Origin: Pantoea sp. SOD02
GTDB taxonomy: Bacteria > Pseudomonadota > Gammaproteobacteria > Enterobacterales > Enterobacteriaceae
Assembly (NCBI RefSeq): GCF_024707505.1
Contig: NZ_CP102604.1
Span: forward strand, 2,790,001 to 2,854,000
Direction: 5' to 3'
DNA: 64,000 nucleotides
Under the pieces are notes generated by a model. The model was not told the origin of the DNA. It was given only the letters and a program-made list of their open reading frames with translations, and did no database searches. Position 1 is the first letter of the stretch, and every line of letters starts with the position of its first letter. Below, piece by piece: positions 41,556 through 51,867 of the stretch. Both the position numbers and the translations under genes were made by a program.

Positions 41556-41594
41556 AAATACAAAAACAAACAGGGCGGGATTGCGCCCGCCCTG
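41556..41594 (-). terminator. Terminator of purF
   Basis: CAGGGCGGG (41571-41579) pairs with CCCGCCCTG (41586-41594), followed on the minus strand by TTTGTTTTTG. Begins 26 bases past the purF stop. Confidence 0.9.
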
Positions 41595-41619
41595 CTTTTA
41601 CTCTGCCACAACCTCCGGC

Positions 41620-43137
41620 TTAGCCTTCGTTGTGCAGCTCCAGCCCTTCCACTTCAGTCTGACGCGCAATGGCTTTGGAATCGTCATTACGCAGCGACTG
41701 CAGATACTCAAGGTACTGTTGATCGACGTCTTTGGTGACGTAGATACCGTTAAATACCGAGCACTCAAAGTTGGCGATATCCGGGTTCTCTTCACGAACC
41801 GCTTCGATCAGATCGTTGAGATCCTGGAAAATCAGCGCATCGGCTTTGATCAGCTGGCAAATCTCATCCACTTCGCGGCCGTGCGCAATCAGTTCGGTCG
41901 CACTTGGCATGTCGATGCCGTACACGTTCGGGAAACGAATTTCCGGTGCCGCCGAGGCGAGATACACTTTTTTCGCGCCCGCTTCACGTGCCATCTCAAT
42001 GATTTGCTCAGACGTGGTGCCGCGTACGATGGAGTCATCCACCAGCAACACGTTCTTATCACGGAACTCAGCACGGTTGGCGTTCAGCTTACGGCGAACC
42101 GCGCTGCGACGCTGCTGCTGGCCTGGCATGATAAAGGTGCGGCCAACGTAGCGGTTCTTCACGAAGCCCTGACGATATGGCTTGTCGAGGATGCGCGCGA
42201 TTTCCAGCGCGATATCGGTCGAAGTTTCCGGAATCGGAATCACCACATCGATATCCAGATCTTCCCACTCGCGGGCAATTTTGTTGCCCAGCTTGGTGCC
42301 CATGCGCACGCGCGCGCTGTACACCGAGATTTTGTCGAGGAACGAATCCGGGCGGGCAAAATAGACGTACTCGAACAAGCATGGATTGGTTTTCGGGTTC
42401 TCGGCGCACTGACGCGTCGAAAGCTGGCCCTGCTCGGTGATGTACACCGCTTCGCCAGGTGCTACATCACGAATGAACTCGAAGCCCAGCGTATCCAGCG
42501 CCACGCTTTCTGACGCCACCATGTATTCGGTGCGGCCCCCGGCGATAACGCGCTTGCCCAGCACCAGCGGACGAATACCGTTGGGATCGCGGAAGGCGAC
42601 CATGCCGTGTCCGATAATCATTGAAACCACTGCGTAAGCGCCGCGCACCTGCTGATGCACCGCCGCCACCGCAGCAAAAATGTTGTCAGCTTCCAGCGGA
42701 TAGTGCTGAAAACGGTCCAGCTCCTGCGCAAAGATATTCAGCAGGATTTCGGAATCTGAGGTGGTATTGACGTGACGGCGACCCGTTTCGAACAGCTGTT
42801 TACGCAATTCATGGGCGTTGGTCAGGTTGCCGTTATGCGCCAACGTGATGCCGTAAGGGGAGTTCACGTAGAAAGGCTGCGCTTCAGAGGCGCTGGAGCT
42901 GCCTGCTGTTGGGTAGCGCACATGGCCAATGCCGATGTTGCCCTGCAAACGCTGCATGTGACGCGCTTCGAACACATCGCTGACCAGGCCGTTAGCCTTA
43001 CGCAAACGGAAGCAGTTAATAGCATCGATGGTACAAATGCCGGCGGCATCCTGCCCGCGGTGCTGAAGCACCGTTAACGCGTCATAGATTGACTGGTTTA
43101 CTGGCATAAAACCGGTGATACCAACAATACCGCACAT
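41620..43137 (-). CDS. purF: Amidophosphoribosyltransferase PurF
   Basis: 505 residues. The glutaminase domain starts [10 protein letters not shown], with Cys2 becoming the N-terminal nucleophile after Met removal; the PRTase domain has the PRPP loop [15 protein letters not shown]. It makes 5-phosphoribosylamine, the first committed step of purine synthesis. Downstream of cvpA in a PurR-controlled transcript (operator at 43723-43738). Confidence 0.98.
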   Translation of the reverse strand: MCGIVGITGFMPVNQSIYDALTVLQHRGQDAAGICTIDAINCFRLRKANGLVSDVFEARHMQRLQGNIGIGHVRYPTAGSSSASEAQPFYVNSPYGITLAHNGNLTNAHELRKQLFETGRRHVNTTSDSEILLNIFAQELDRFQHYPLEADNIFAAVAAVHQQVRGAYAVVSMIIGHGMVAFRDPNGIRPLVLGKRVIAGGRTEYMVASESVALDTLGFEFIRDVAPGEAVYITEQGQLSTRQCAENPKTNPCLFEYVYFARPDSFLDKISVYSARVRMGTKLGNKIAREWEDLDIDVVIPIPETSTDIALEIARILDKPYRQGFVKNRYVGRTFIMPGQQQRRSAVRRKLNANRAEFRDKNVLLVDDSIVRGTTSEQIIEMAREAGAKKVYLASAAPEIRFPNVYGIDMPSATELIAHGREVDEICQLIKADALIFQDLNDLIEAVREENPDIANFECSVFNGIYVTKDVDQQYLEYLQSLRNDDSKAIARQTEVEGLELHNEG

Positions 43138-43173
43138 ATTGTCTTTTCCTCATTAGCCGCACGCCCGATGGTG

Positions 43174-43659
43174 TCACCGGGGTAAAAAACTCGACGTACT
43201 TTTCAGGTAATCGAAAAACCACCTGATGATGTAACTGAATTCGGGGATAAGTTGCGACTGTTGCCAGTCCGGACTTTTCGAAAAGCCGGTGAATGTATCG
43301 AGGAAGAACAGCATAGCAGATACGATCAGCACGCCACGCAACGCCCCGAAACAGACACCCAACACCCTGTCGGTTCCCGACAAGCCAGTTTTTTCAACCA
43401 GCGAGCCGATGACATAGTTGACGATGGCACCCACAATCAGGGTAGCAACGAATAACACCCCGATGGCGATGCCGTTGCGCACCAGTTCGTCGCTAAAACC
43501 GGTAAACCAGACTGCAAGGTAGGCGTAATAATGACTGGCGACAAAAAACGCGCATCCCCAGGTAACGAGAGATAAGGCTTCCCGGACAAACCCACGAATC
43601 AGGCTGACCAGAGCCGAAAAACCAACTACCGCAATAATGACGTAATCAATCCAGATCAT
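43174..43659 (-). CDS. cvpA: CvpA membrane protein
   Basis: 161 residues from the ATG at 43659, preceded by GGAAGAG; the frame extends upstream through the promoter but that part is not coding. Four membrane helices, with [20 protein letters not shown] and [19 protein letters not shown], the family signature. Needed for colicin V production and, in enteric bacteria, for bile-salt tolerance. First gene of the PurR-regulated cvpA-purF unit. Confidence 0.96.
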   Translation of the reverse strand: MIWIDYVIIAVVGFSALVSLIRGFVREALSLVTWGCAFFVASHYYAYLAVWFTGFSDELVRNGIAIGVLFVATLIVGAIVNYVIGSLVEKTGLSGTDRVLGVCFGALRGVLIVSAMLFFLDTFTGFSKSPDWQQSQLIPEFSYIIRWFFDYLKSTSSFLPR

Positions 43660-43709
43660 GAACTCTTCCAGCCCAGTGCTATCGCACCCCTGCATCCAGT
43701 TCGGGGCGC

Positions 43710-43715
43710 ATTCTA
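43710..43715 (-). promoter_or_regulatory. -10 element of the cvpA-purF promoter
   Basis: TAGAAT on the minus strand, 51 bases before the cvpA ATG, preceded by the PurR operator that covers the -35 region at about 17 bases. The -35 itself is poor, as in E. coli purF. Confidence 0.6.
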
Positions 43716-43722
43716 ACAGAAA

Positions 43723-43738
43723 AAGAAAACGTTTGCGT
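43723..43738 (-). promoter_or_regulatory. PurR operator of cvpA-purF
   Basis: ACGCAAACGTTTTCTT matches the PurR consensus ANGCAANCGNTTNCNT at every defined position. It overlaps the -35 region of the cvpA promoter, the classic repressor arrangement. Guanine/hypoxanthine are the known corepressors. Confidence 0.92.
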
Positions 43739-43867
43739 AGGGTTTTCCGGTTCTGTTTCCGCAAAAAGGGCGATGAAAAAAACTTTCCTCGCCCTGTGTA
43801 TTATCAGGGATTTAATTCCCTGATATTCAATGATTTTATCGCCGCGCTTCGCTACGAAACTTTTGTA

Positions 43868-43900
43868 AAGCCGCGCCTTTTACTGTTATCGGCGCGGCTT
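43868..43900 (-). terminator. Hairpin after dedD, probable terminator
   Basis: AAGCCGCGCC (43868-43877) pairs perfectly with GGCGCGGCTT (43891-43900), ten bases past the dedD stop; the tail is only TTTACAAAAG. A second perfect hairpin, TATCAGGGA/TCCCTGATA, lies at 43801-43824. Confidence 0.6.
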
Positions 43901-43909
43901 ATCAGCGCT

Positions 43910-44659
43910 TTATCTGGCGCTATACGGTTTCACCACACCACCGAGGCCGGAAATGCTTTGCAGCTCACTCAGCGAGCCTTGCAGCTTGGCTTTGTTCGCA
44001 TCCGGACCAACATAAATACGGGTGATTTGTCCCTGCACCGGCGTCGACGGCACGGTGAAGGCGCGATAACCGGAGAGACGTAGCTGCGCGACAATCTCGC
44101 TTACTTTCGCCGCATTCTTCAGCGCTCCGAGCTGTACCACAAACGCCTGGCCGGCTGGCGCTGCAGGTTCACTCTGCTTCGGCGTTTCCACCGGTTTTGG
44201 CTGTTCCACCGGCTTCGGCTGCTCGACAGGTTTCGGCTTCGGTTGCTCAACCGGTTTTGGCTTCGGCTGTTCAACCGGCTTCGGTTTCGGCTGCTCGACC
44301 GGTTTTGGCTTCGGCTGTTCAACCGGTTTCGGCTGCACTTGCTGATGCACCGGCGGCGGCGTCACCACGCTTGGCTCGCTATTCTGCGTTGGCTGCTCGC
44401 TGCCGTTGGTGGCGGTCTTACCGCCGTTCTGATTTTGTGCCGCGCCCGCCCCTTCCGGCGGCTGCGCCGGTAAGGGTTGCGTCACCGGCGGCACCATTTC
44501 GCTATCCTGCTGATCGTCCGGTTTTGGCACCAGCGGAATGGCGGCGAACTCTTCTTTATAGTGCTTCTTCTTACCGTCCAGCAGGCCGGGCAATACGATG
44601 ACACCAATCGCCACCAGAATGACCGTACCGACTAAGCGATTTTGGAACTTACTTGCCAC
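43910..44659 (-). CDS. dedD: DedD, SPOR-domain cell-division protein
   Basis: 249 residues, longer than E. coli DedD (about 220). A single N-terminal membrane helix (about 8-28), a disordered Pro/Gln/Lys linker, and a C-terminal SPOR domain (about 170-249: AFVVQLGALKNAAKVSEIVAQL onward) that binds denuded septal peptidoglycan. The extra length comes from five or more in-frame copies of PKPKPVEQ-type units (about residues 110-155). Acts at the division septum in the inner membrane. Start overlaps the folC 3' end by 11 bases. Confidence 0.96.
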   Translation of the reverse strand: MASKFQNRLVGTVILVAIGVIVLPGLLDGKKKHYKEEFAAIPLVPKPDDQQDSEMVPPVTQPLPAQPPEGAGAAQNQNGGKTATNGSEQPTQNSEPSVVTPPPVHQQVQPKPVEQPKPKPVEQPKPKPVEQPKPKPVEQPKPKPVEQPKPVEQPKPVETPKQSEPAAPAGQAFVVQLGALKNAAKVSEIVAQLRLSGYRAFTVPSTPVQGQITRIYVGPDANKAKLQGSLSELQSISGLGGVVKPYSAR

Positions 44660-45914
44660 TGCCGTTCTCCGCTGCCATCGATTCCATAACCTGCGCTACG
44701 GTGTGGAAAGAGCCACACACCAGAATCACATCTTCGGGACGCGCCTGCTGACGCGCCGCTTGCCAGGCCGCATCAACGTTGCTGTAGGCCACGCCGCCAT
44801 CCAGATGAGCGAGGAGCTCATCGGCGGAGGCACCGCGCGGGCCGTCGAGCGGCGCGCAGTACCAGCGGTCAACCTGAGGCGCCAGCGCCGCCAAAGTCCC
44901 CGCGATATCTTTATCGTGCAACATACCGACCACCGCATGCACTTCACCGCTGTGCGGCTCTTCAGCCAGGCGTGAAGCCAGATAATAAGCGGCATGCGGA
45001 TTGTGCGCCACATCGAGAATGACGCGCGGCGCTTCGCTGACGGTCTGGAAACGCCCCGGCAGAATCGCGAGCGGCAGATGCTGACGAATAATCGCTTCGC
45101 TCACCGTTAAACCCGACGCACGCAGCGCGGTCAGCGCGGTGGCGGCATTGGGTAACGGCACCTGCGGCAGCGGTAAATCGCGCAGCTCGCCGTGCGCATC
45201 CTGCAACATCCAGCTGGCGCCGGTTTGCTGCCACTGCCAGTCGCGATTGCGCTGCAGCAACACCGCGCCCTTCTCTGCCGCAACATCCGCGATGGTGCCC
45301 GGCATATCGGCTTCACCGACAATTGCCGGTTTACCTGCGCGGAACACGCCAGCTTTTTCCCGGCCGATACTTTCACGGTCCGGACCGAGCCAATCGGTGT
45401 GATCCAGCGCGATGCTGGTGATCACCGCCACATCGGCATCGACAATATTGGTGGCATCAAGACGTCCGCCCAGGCCGACTTCAAGGATCACCACGTCGAG
45501 ATTCGCCGCGCGGAACAGATTGAAGGCCGACAAAGTGCCGAACTCAAAGTAGGTCAGTGAAATGTCACCACGTCCGGCTTCAATCGCGGCAAAACTGGCG
45601 CTGTGTTGCGCTTCATCCAGTTCAGCGCCCTGCACACGCACGCGTTCGGTGTAACGCACCAGATGTGGCGAGCTGTAAACGCCCACGCGATAGCCCGCAG
45701 CCATCAACAGCGTTTCCAGCGTGCGACAGGTGGTGCCTTTGCCGTTAGTACCGGCGACGGTGAAGACAAAAGGAGCGGGTTTGAGCAGGTCGAGGCGTGC
45801 TGCGACGCGTTGAATACGATCCAGACCCAGTTCAATGGCCTGCGAGTGCAGATGCTCAAGATAATGAAGCCACGTGGCCAAAGGCGACGTGGCTTGAGGA
45901 AGAGAATTATCCAT
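44649..45914 (-). CDS. folC: Bifunctional dihydrofolate/folylpolyglutamate synthase FolC
   Basis: 421 residues. Mur-ligase fold: P-loop TVAGTNGKGTTCRTLE (about 53-68), SSPHLVRYTERVRV, and the C-terminal ligand domain with VILDVAHNPHAAYYLA. Adds glutamate to dihydropteroate and then extends folylpolyglutamates. The 3' end overlaps dedD. The accD-folC gap holds a 9-bp inverted repeat ACTTAAGGT/ACCTTAAGT (45945-45982). Confidence 0.97.
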   Translation of the reverse strand: MDNSLPQATSPLATWLHYLEHLHSQAIELGLDRIQRVAARLDLLKPAPFVFTVAGTNGKGTTCRTLETLLMAAGYRVGVYSSPHLVRYTERVRVQGAELDEAQHSASFAAIEAGRGDISLTYFEFGTLSAFNLFRAANLDVVILEVGLGGRLDATNIVDADVAVITSIALDHTDWLGPDRESIGREKAGVFRAGKPAIVGEADMPGTIADVAAEKGAVLLQRNRDWQWQQTGASWMLQDAHGELRDLPLPQVPLPNAATALTALRASGLTVSEAIIRQHLPLAILPGRFQTVSEAPRVILDVAHNPHAAYYLASRLAEEPHSGEVHAVVGMLHDKDIAGTLAALAPQVDRWYCAPLDGPRGASADELLAHLDGGVAYSNVDAAWQAARQQARPEDVILVCGSFHTVAQVMESMAAENGSGK

Positions 45915-45944
45915 GTGTCCCGTTAAAAATCAATACATTAAATA

Positions 45945-45982
45945 ACTTAAGGTCGCGGGCCATATCGGATGCAACCTTAAGT
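45945..45982 (-). repeat. Inverted repeat between accD and folC
   Basis: Perfect 9-base arms ACTTAAGGT (45945-45953) and ACCTTAAGT (45974-45982), 31 bases before the folC ATG. No U-run. A second small hairpin (GGAAAGG/CCTTTCC, 46007-46032) follows accD. Confidence 0.55.
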
Positions 45983-46040
45983 ATTCAATGTAGACGGTGC
46001 ATTGGAGGAAAGGAACATTGCTGCGCCTTTCCGTTGCCTG

Positions 46041-46949
46041 TCAGGCTTCGTTGCTCTCCGGCTCAGCCACATTAGGCTGATCACCATCCAGCTGCGGCGC
46101 TGGCAGGTTCATCATTTTCGCCAGCAGGCTTGCCAGCTTAAAGCGCATTTCCGGACGACGGATGATCATGTCGATCGCGCCTTTCTCAATCAGGAACTCA
46201 CTGCGCTGGAAGCCCGGCGGCAGTTTCTCACGCACGGTCTGCTCGATAACGCGTGGACCGGCAAAGCCGATCAGCGCTTTCGGTTCCGCCACGTTGAGAT
46301 CGCCCAACATCGCGAAGCTGGCTGAAACGCCGCCCATGGTTGGGTCGGTCAGCACGGAGATGTACGGCAAGCCGCGCTCCTGCATTTTCGCCAGTGCAGC
46401 ACTGGTTTTCGCCATCTGCATCAGCGACTGCAGCGCTTCCTGCATACGAGCACCGCCTGATGCGGAGAAGCAGATCAGTGGGCAGTTGTCTTCCAACGCC
46501 TGCTCAACGCCACGCACAAAGCGTGCGCCAACCACAGAACCCATTGAGCCGCCCATAAAGGAGAACTCAAAGGCCACAGCAACAATCGGCATGCCGTGCA
46601 GCGTGCCTTTCATCGCCACCAGCGCATCTTTCTCGCCGGTATCTTTCTGTGCGGCGACCAAACGGTCTTTATACTTCTTCGAGTCGCGGAACTTCAGCAG
46701 ATCCTTCGGTTCCAGCTCGCTACCCAGCTCAACCAGCGAACCTTCATCCAGCATGCTATGCAGACGCTCACGGGCGTGCATGCGCATGTGATGGTCGCAC
46801 TTCGGGCAGACCTCGAGGTTACGCTCCAGCTCGGCGCGGTACAGCACCTGTCCACAGCTATCGCACTTGGTCCACACCCCTTCCGGGATGCTGGCTTTGC
46901 GCGTTGGCGTGGCAGTGCTTTTATTCAGTATGCGTTCAATCCAGCTCAT
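46041..46949 (-). CDS. accD: Acetyl-CoA carboxylase carboxyltransferase beta subunit AccD
   Basis: 302 residues. A Cys4 zinc ribbon at the N-terminus (C29, C32, C48, C51), then the crotonase-fold carboxyltransferase domain with [38 protein letters not shown] and [12 protein letters not shown]. Transfers carboxyl from carboxybiotin to acetyl-CoA, first step of fatty acid synthesis, together with AccA (elsewhere). The C-terminus is a Pro/Glu-rich tail. Confidence 0.98.
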   Translation of the reverse strand: MSWIERILNKSTATPTRKASIPEGVWTKCDSCGQVLYRAELERNLEVCPKCDHHMRMHARERLHSMLDEGSLVELGSELEPKDLLKFRDSKKYKDRLVAAQKDTGEKDALVAMKGTLHGMPIVAVAFEFSFMGGSMGSVVGARFVRGVEQALEDNCPLICFSASGGARMQEALQSLMQMAKTSAALAKMQERGLPYISVLTDPTMGGVSASFAMLGDLNVAEPKALIGFAGPRVIEQTVREKLPPGFQRSEFLIEKGAIDMIIRRPEMRFKLASLLAKMMNLPAPQLDGDQPNVAEPESNEA

Positions 46950-47081
46950 TGATGACCTTTCTATTTAATGCTGACCTGGTCCAGTCTTCTCATTGCTGCT
47001 GAAATCACCTTCAGCAGGCCGTAAATGTCGCTCATTAAACCACAACCCGTTCACGCTGTGGATAAAAATCTGGTTACGAGC

Positions 47082-47735
47082 TTACTGTGACTTCTGCTGA
47101 CGGCGGTGACGCCACACTTCAATTACGCCTGGCAGTATGGAAACCACGATGATGCCAACGATCAGCAGCTTCAGGTTCTCCTGCACAATCGGCAGGTCGC
47201 CAAACAGGTAACCGGCGTAAGAGAACAGCAGCACCCACAGCAGTGCGCCCGTAACATTGTAGAGCGCGAAGTGGCGATAAGACATGTGTCCCATCCCTGC
47301 CACAAAGGGGGCAAAGGTTCGCACGATTGGTACAAAGCGCGCAAGTATAATGGTTTTGCCACCGTGGCGATCGTAGAACGCGTGGGTTTTATCCAGGTAA
47401 CTGCGACGGAAAATTTTCGAGTTCGGGTTACTGAACAGCTTCTCACCGAACAGACGCCCAATAGTGTAGTTCACCGCATCACCGAGGATGGCGGCGATCA
47501 CCAACAGCGTCACCATCAGATGCACGTTGAGATCGTTACCCGGCAGTGCCGCCAGCGCACCGGCAACAAAAAGCAGGGAATCACCAGGCAGGAACGGCGT
47601 GACCACCAAACCGGTTTCACAGAACAGAATCAGGAACAGAATGGCGTAAATCCAGATGCCGTACTGCGCCACCAGTTCGGCCAAATGCACATCAATATGC
47701 AGAATAAAATCGACCAGAAAGTGGATGAACTCCAT
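47082..47735 (-). CDS. dedA: DedA-family membrane protein
   Basis: 217 residues with about five membrane segments and the DedA/VTT signature: [19 protein letters not shown] and the re-entrant [23 protein letters not shown] with key arginines. The family is linked to undecaprenyl phosphate or phospholipid flipping and proton-motive-force homeostasis. It starts at 47735 with GGGAG upstream. An ERIC element ends 18 bases before the start and must be part of its 5' leader if transcribed from truA. Confidence 0.95.
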   Translation of the reverse strand: MEFIHFLVDFILHIDVHLAELVAQYGIWIYAILFLILFCETGLVVTPFLPGDSLLFVAGALAALPGNDLNVHLMVTLLVIAAILGDAVNYTIGRLFGEKLFSNPNSKIFRRSYLDKTHAFYDRHGGKTIILARFVPIVRTFAPFVAGMGHMSYRHFALYNVTGALLWVLLFSYAGYLFGDLPIVQENLKLLIVGIIVVSILPGVIEVWRHRRQQKSQ

Positions 47736-47752
47736 ATAACAACGACTCCCCG

Positions 47753-47877
47753 ATACCCGTCATACTTCAAGCTGCAGCTGCGTTGGCTGCGTGCGCTCAC
47801 CTCGGTCACTTACTGATGTAAGCTCCCGAGGATTCACTCACTTGCCGCCTTGCCGCAGCTCGAATTATTTAGGGTAT
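47753..47877. repeat. ERIC element (enterobacterial repetitive intergenic consensus)
   Basis: About 125 bases, the full-length size class. The central inverted repeat CGGTCACTTACTGATGTAAG to GATTCAC contains the sites used by ERIC typing primers, and the ends ATACCC/AGGGTAT are mirror images. It lies between truA and dedA. Confidence 0.9.
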
Positions 47878-47894
47878 ACATATTAAAGTAATGG

Positions 47895-48701
47895 TTAATC
47901 CGCGAGGAACAAGGGTCCCAACGCAGGCTGAGGTAATGCAAAGTGGGATGGATAATCCACCGCCACCAGATAAAGCCCCTCGGCTTTGGCGGTCGCCGCC
48001 GCCAGCTTACGATCTTTGGCCGCCAGCAGCGTCGCCATCCACTCTTCCGGCTGATTACCGGTGCCGATTTCCATCAGGCTGCCAACAATGTTACGCACCA
48101 TGTGATGCACAAAAGCATTGGCTTTGATATCCACCACCACATACGGCCCATGACGCGTGACGTTAAGATGCATCACATTGCGCCACGGCGTGCGTGACTG
48201 GCACTGCACCGCGCGGAATGAGGTGAAGTCATTCTCGCCAATCAGCGCCTGCCCGGCGCGCTGCATCTTCTCTGCATCCAGCGGATGGTAATAATGGGTA
48301 ATGCCATTGCCCAGAATCGCCGGACGCAGCCGATGGTTGTAAATTACGTAGCGATAGCGGCGTGCCGTCGCGCTAAAACGGGCATGGAACTCCTCCGGCA
48401 CCGCTTTCACCCAACGCACCGCGATATCATCGGGCAGATTGGCGTTCACGCCCAACGTCCAGGCCGCGTCAGCACGCGGCGAAGTGGTTTCGAAATGCAC
48501 CACTTGTCCTGTGCCGTGCACGCCAGCATCGGTGCGGCCCGCGCAGAACACCACCACCGGATGATCCGCCACTTTCGACAGCGCCTTTTCCAGCTTTTCC
48601 TGCACGCTGCGCACTTCATTTTGCCGCTGCCAGCCGTAATAACGGCTGCCATCGTATTCAATACCCAACGCCAGCTTAAGCGTCTTACCTTCAGGCAACA
48701 T
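47895..48701 (-). CDS. truA: tRNA pseudouridine(38-40) synthase TruA
   Basis: 268 residues. Catalytic aspartate D58 in [15 protein letters not shown]; other blocks [34 protein letters not shown]. Modifies U38-U40 of the tRNA anticodon arm. The ATG shares one base with the usg stop (TAATG), so translation is coupled. ERIC lies just downstream. Confidence 0.98.
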   Translation of the reverse strand: MLPEGKTLKLALGIEYDGSRYYGWQRQNEVRSVQEKLEKALSKVADHPVVVFCAGRTDAGVHGTGQVVHFETTSPRADAAWTLGVNANLPDDIAVRWVKAVPEEFHARFSATARRYRYVIYNHRLRPAILGNGITHYYHPLDAEKMQRAGQALIGENDFTSFRAVQCQSRTPWRNVMHLNVTRHGPYVVVDIKANAFVHHMVRNIVGSLMEIGTGNQPEEWMATLLAAKDRKLAAATAKAEGLYLVAVDYPSHFALPQPALGPLFLAD

Positions 48702-49711
48702 TAATAGAAATACTCCTGCACCAGTTTTTCAGCAGTTTTTACCGCCATCAGTGCACCGCCGAAACGGATGTTGTCTGCCACAGACCAGAACTGCAGCAGC
48801 TCTGGGATGCCGTAATCATTGCGCACGCAGCCAATGCTCAGCACGTCGCTGCCAGATGCATCGCCCACCTGCGTTGGGTAATCGCTCTCTTCGCTCAGGT
48901 TGATATCCCCGGAGCGGCCCAGTTCATCTCGCGCTTCTTCTGCAGAAAGCGGGCGCAGATTCTCCACGTGCACGATCTGCGCATTGCCGTAGAACACCGG
49001 TGCCTGCACGCTGCTTACCGCGATCGGCAAACCTTCGTCTTGCAGCACTTTACGCACCTGCTCAACCACGCGACGCTCACTCTCGACGCTGCCATTGCTG
49101 TCAGCCAGCAGCGGCAAAATGTTGAACGCCAGTTGGCGGCCAAAGTAGTGCTGCTCCGCAGGTACGCCGTTCAGCAAACGCGCACTTTCACCGGCCAGGC
49201 CATCAACCGCCGCTTTGCCGTGACTGGAAGCCGCAATCAGGTTGGTAACCTGCAAACGGCTCAGACCGGCGAGATTCACCAGCGGTTTGATTGCGCACAG
49301 CAGCTGGCTCACCAGGCTGTCGGCAACTGTAATGATGTTGCGATTGCGGTAATCCGCCAGCACTTGTGGATTCACATCTGGCACCACCAGCGGCACGTCC
49401 GGTTCGAGCGCGAACAGGTCGCTGCTATCGATCACCAGACAACCCTGGCTGGCGGCTTCTTCGGCATAGCGCGCCGAGGCTTCACGACCTGCAGTGAAGA
49501 ACGCCAGCTGCACTTGTGTCCAGTCAAATTCGGCCACGTCCTGCACCAGCACGGTACGTCCCTCAAAACGTTTGTTCTCACCGGCACCGTTTTCACTCGC
49601 CAGTAGATACAACTCACCAACCGGGAACTGGCGTTCAGCCAGCAGTTCCAGTACAGCGTTCCCTACTGCGCCTGTTGCGCCCAAAAGCGCGATATTCCAG
49701 CCGTCAGACAT
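48701..49711 (-). CDS. usg: Usg, aspartate-semialdehyde dehydrogenase-like protein
   Basis: 336 residues from the ATG at 49711 with GGAG upstream; a longer frame to 49789 crosses the preceding terminator. ASADH fold with the NADP loop [18 protein letters not shown] and dimerisation half. The catalytic Cys-containing signature of true Asd is not kept: the equivalent region reads [12 protein letters not shown], so it is probably not an active ASADH. Function unknown. In the pdxB-usg-truA-dedA cluster as in E. coli. Confidence 0.94.
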   Translation of the reverse strand: MSDGWNIALLGATGAVGNAVLELLAERQFPVGELYLLASENGAGENKRFEGRTVLVQDVAEFDWTQVQLAFFTAGREASARYAEEAASQGCLVIDSSDLFALEPDVPLVVPDVNPQVLADYRNRNIITVADSLVSQLLCAIKPLVNLAGLSRLQVTNLIAASSHGKAAVDGLAGESARLLNGVPAEQHYFGRQLAFNILPLLADSNGSVESERRVVEQVRKVLQDEGLPIAVSSVQAPVFYGNAQIVHVENLRPLSAEEARDELGRSGDINLSEESDYPTQVGDASGSDVLSIGCVRNDYGIPELLQFWSVADNIRFGGALMAVKTAEKLVQEYFY

Positions 49712-49732
49712 GTTGGTTACTCCAGAGATTGA

Positions 49733-49763
49733 CACAAAAACAGAAGGCGATGAAAACATCGCC
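49733..49763 (-). terminator. Terminator after pdxB
   Basis: GGCGATG (49746-49752) pairs with CATCGCC (49757-49763), followed on the minus strand by TTCTGTTTTTGTG. Lies between pdxB and usg, so usg-truA may be partly uncoupled. Confidence 0.65.
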
Positions 49764-49812
49764 CGAGATTTAGGAATTATCCCCCGCAATATTGCAGGTG
49801 ATTGAAATTTCT

Positions 49813-50937
49813 TTACAAACTGGCGCGGAAGCCAAGTTGATTGAGCATCGCCGCCGTCTCCGCATCATCGCAATGCACCTGCAGCGATGACCATTCACGA
49901 CGCTCTTCATATTGCTTGCGCAGGCGATCAAACTCGCCTGGCTTTGCCGCCACTTTACGCAGTGGCGCATCGTCGCGGCGCACATCATACACCAGATGCA
50001 CTAAGCGTTTTAGCGTTGGCTGATCGAGCTTGCCGCGCAGGGTGATAGAACCAAATTCCGGTGCGGGCAGCAGGCTTTCCAGCGCCACCTGCTGCGGCTG
50101 GCCGATAAAGTCGCACCAGGCTTCAAACACTTGCGTGGTGCCACGCGCTTTACCTTCCAGCGTGTAGCCGGCGATATGTGCGGTGGCGATATCAACTTTA
50201 TCCAGCAGCTCGAGCGACAGATCCGGTTCTGGCTCCCACACATCCAGCACCACGCTGAGATCGTGGCGCATTTTCAGCACTTCCAGCAGCGCTGCGTTAT
50301 CCACCACCGGACCGCGGCAAGCGTTGATCAAAATGGTGTTGGGTTTAAGCGCCATCAGCAGCGCCGCATCGGCCAGATGCCAGCTTTTATAAGGGCCATC
50401 TTTAAACAGCGGCGTGTGGAAAGTCAGGATGTCGGCCTGTGCCACCAGATCATCCAGCGAATGGAAGGTTTCCTGATCGCCACGATCGGCGCGTGGCGGA
50501 TCGCACAGCAGCGTTTTCACGCCCCAGGCTTGCAGACGCTTCTGCAGGCGGCCTCCGACATTACCCACGCCAACAATGCCCACTGTGCGATCGCGCAGTT
50601 CAAAACCAGCGCGCTCCGCCAGCAGCAGCAGCGAGGAGAAAACATATTCCACCACCGCAATGGCGTTACAGCCTGGCGCCGCAGAGAAGCTAATGCCGGC
50701 CGTTGCCAGCGATGCATCATCAATATGATCGGTGCCCGCCGTCGCGGTGCCGACAAACTTCACCGGCGTACCGGCCAGCAGCGCCGCATTCACTTTGGTG
50801 ACGGAACGCACCATCAGGCCATCGGCATCTTGCAACTCGGCTTCCGGCAACGGACGTCCCGGCACCGCCACAACATCGCCGGTGCGGCTGAACAGTTCAC
50901 GGGCATAAGGCATATTTTCATCGACGAGAATTTTCAC
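49813..50937 (-). CDS. pdxB: Erythronate-4-phosphate dehydrogenase PdxB
   Basis: 374 residues. D-2-hydroxyacid dehydrogenase with the NAD loop [18 protein letters not shown], catalytic Arg in [14 protein letters not shown], Glu in [10 protein letters not shown], His in [15 protein letters not shown], plus the C-terminal PdxB dimerisation domain (about 290-374). Oxidises 4-phosphoerythronate in the deoxyxylulose-5-phosphate-dependent pyridoxal phosphate pathway. Head of the usg-truA-dedA cluster. Confidence 0.98.
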   Translation of the reverse strand: MKILVDENMPYARELFSRTGDVVAVPGRPLPEAELQDADGLMVRSVTKVNAALLAGTPVKFVGTATAGTDHIDDASLATAGISFSAAPGCNAIAVVEYVFSSLLLLAERAGFELRDRTVGIVGVGNVGGRLQKRLQAWGVKTLLCDPPRADRGDQETFHSLDDLVAQADILTFHTPLFKDGPYKSWHLADAALLMALKPNTILINACRGPVVDNAALLEVLKMRHDLSVVLDVWEPEPDLSLELLDKVDIATAHIAGYTLEGKARGTTQVFEAWCDFIGQPQQVALESLLPAPEFGSITLRGKLDQPTLKRLVHLVYDVRRDDAPLRKVAAKPGEFDRLRKQYEERREWSSLQVHCDDAETAAMLNQLGFRASL

Positions 50938-50993
50938 TGCGGCGGTCCTGTCTGCAAAAATTTAAGGCGCGTATTTTGCCATAAAGCCGGGGA

Positions 50994-51773
50994 TTAACCT
51001 AACCGACTGCGATAGCGATCGGGCGTGGTACCGGCCTGTTGCTGGAACATCACAATCAGCGCCGAGGCGGAGCTGTAACCCAGCTCATGGGCGATGCCCT
51101 GCACGCTGCAGCCCTGCTCCAGCAGCGCGATAGCGCGCAGAAAGCGTAAACGTTGCCGCCACTCGCTGAACGACATATTCAACTGCTGCTGACAGCGTCG
51201 CGCTAGCGTACGCTCGGTGGTGAACACGCGCTTCGCCCATTGTGCCAGCGTGGTGTTATCGCCGGGATGCGCTTCGAGCGCGCGCAGAATCGGCGCGAGG
51301 AATTTGTCATCTGACATCGGTAAATAGCTGTTGTGCACCGGCGCCAGACGCAGGCGATCAATCAACACTTCGCACATGTGCCAGTCGGCTTGCGTCTGCG
51401 GCTGCTCCAGTTCACGGCGGGCAAAATCATTCATGATGGCGTGCCCAATGGCATCGACATGCAATAAGCAGGCTTTATCCGGCAGGCCCGCGCAGAGATC
51501 GGCGGCAAGATTAAAGGTGCGAAAACGCGCATCGTTGTGGTTGTAGCTGCTGTGACGATGGCCGGCCGGGATCCAGATCGGAATATCGGCGGGCGTCAGC
51601 AGACGTTCGCCCTCCACTTCCATCTCCAGTACGTGGCTGGTGACAAAAATCACCTGGCCCCAATCATGCGCATGCGTGAGGTATTCGGTTTTGGCGTTGA
51701 CCTCGTCGTAACGCATAAAGAAGCGCAGCAAGGGCGCATCAATCGGCGGCTGGTATTCGACTTGAAGATTCAT
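50994..51773 (-). CDS. AraC-family transcriptional regulator
   Basis: 259 residues. N-terminal cupin-like sensor (about 20-110, THAHDWGQVIFVTSHVLEMEV) and a C-terminal pair of helix-turn-helix motifs (about 165-259: LAQWAKRVFTTERTLARRCQ and VQGIAHELGYSSASALIVMF with TTPDRYRSR). Resembles the NimR/YeaM group that controls a neighbouring exporter. It is divergent from the EamA transporter with 94 bases between, which makes that transporter its probable target. Absent from the E. coli pdxB-flk interval. Confidence 0.88.
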   Translation of the reverse strand: MNLQVEYQPPIDAPLLRFFMRYDEVNAKTEYLTHAHDWGQVIFVTSHVLEMEVEGERLLTPADIPIWIPAGHRHSSYNHNDARFRTFNLAADLCAGLPDKACLLHVDAIGHAIMNDFARRELEQPQTQADWHMCEVLIDRLRLAPVHNSYLPMSDDKFLAPILRALEAHPGDNTTLAQWAKRVFTTERTLARRCQQQLNMSFSEWRQRLRFLRAIALLEQGCSVQGIAHELGYSSASALIVMFQQQAGTTPDRYRSRLG

Positions 51774-51867
51774 TCTGTCCGGTCACTAACAAATATTGTC
51801 CGATTTTAACTATCTACTTTAAACCGGTCAAACGTAAACTATTCGCGATTATCTGAGGAGCTGTATC

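Noticed and set aside
41581..42513. 310-codon ORF on the + strand
   Set aside because: Antisense to purF, runs through the purF terminator, no ribosome site and no family similarity.
43739..43764. N-terminal extension of CvpA to 43764
   Set aside because: The extra codons cover the PurR operator and promoter; CvpA begins at 43659.
44170..44340. CRISPR-like regular repeats
   Set aside because: The repeats are coding, in frame, contiguous without spacers, and belong to the DedD linker.
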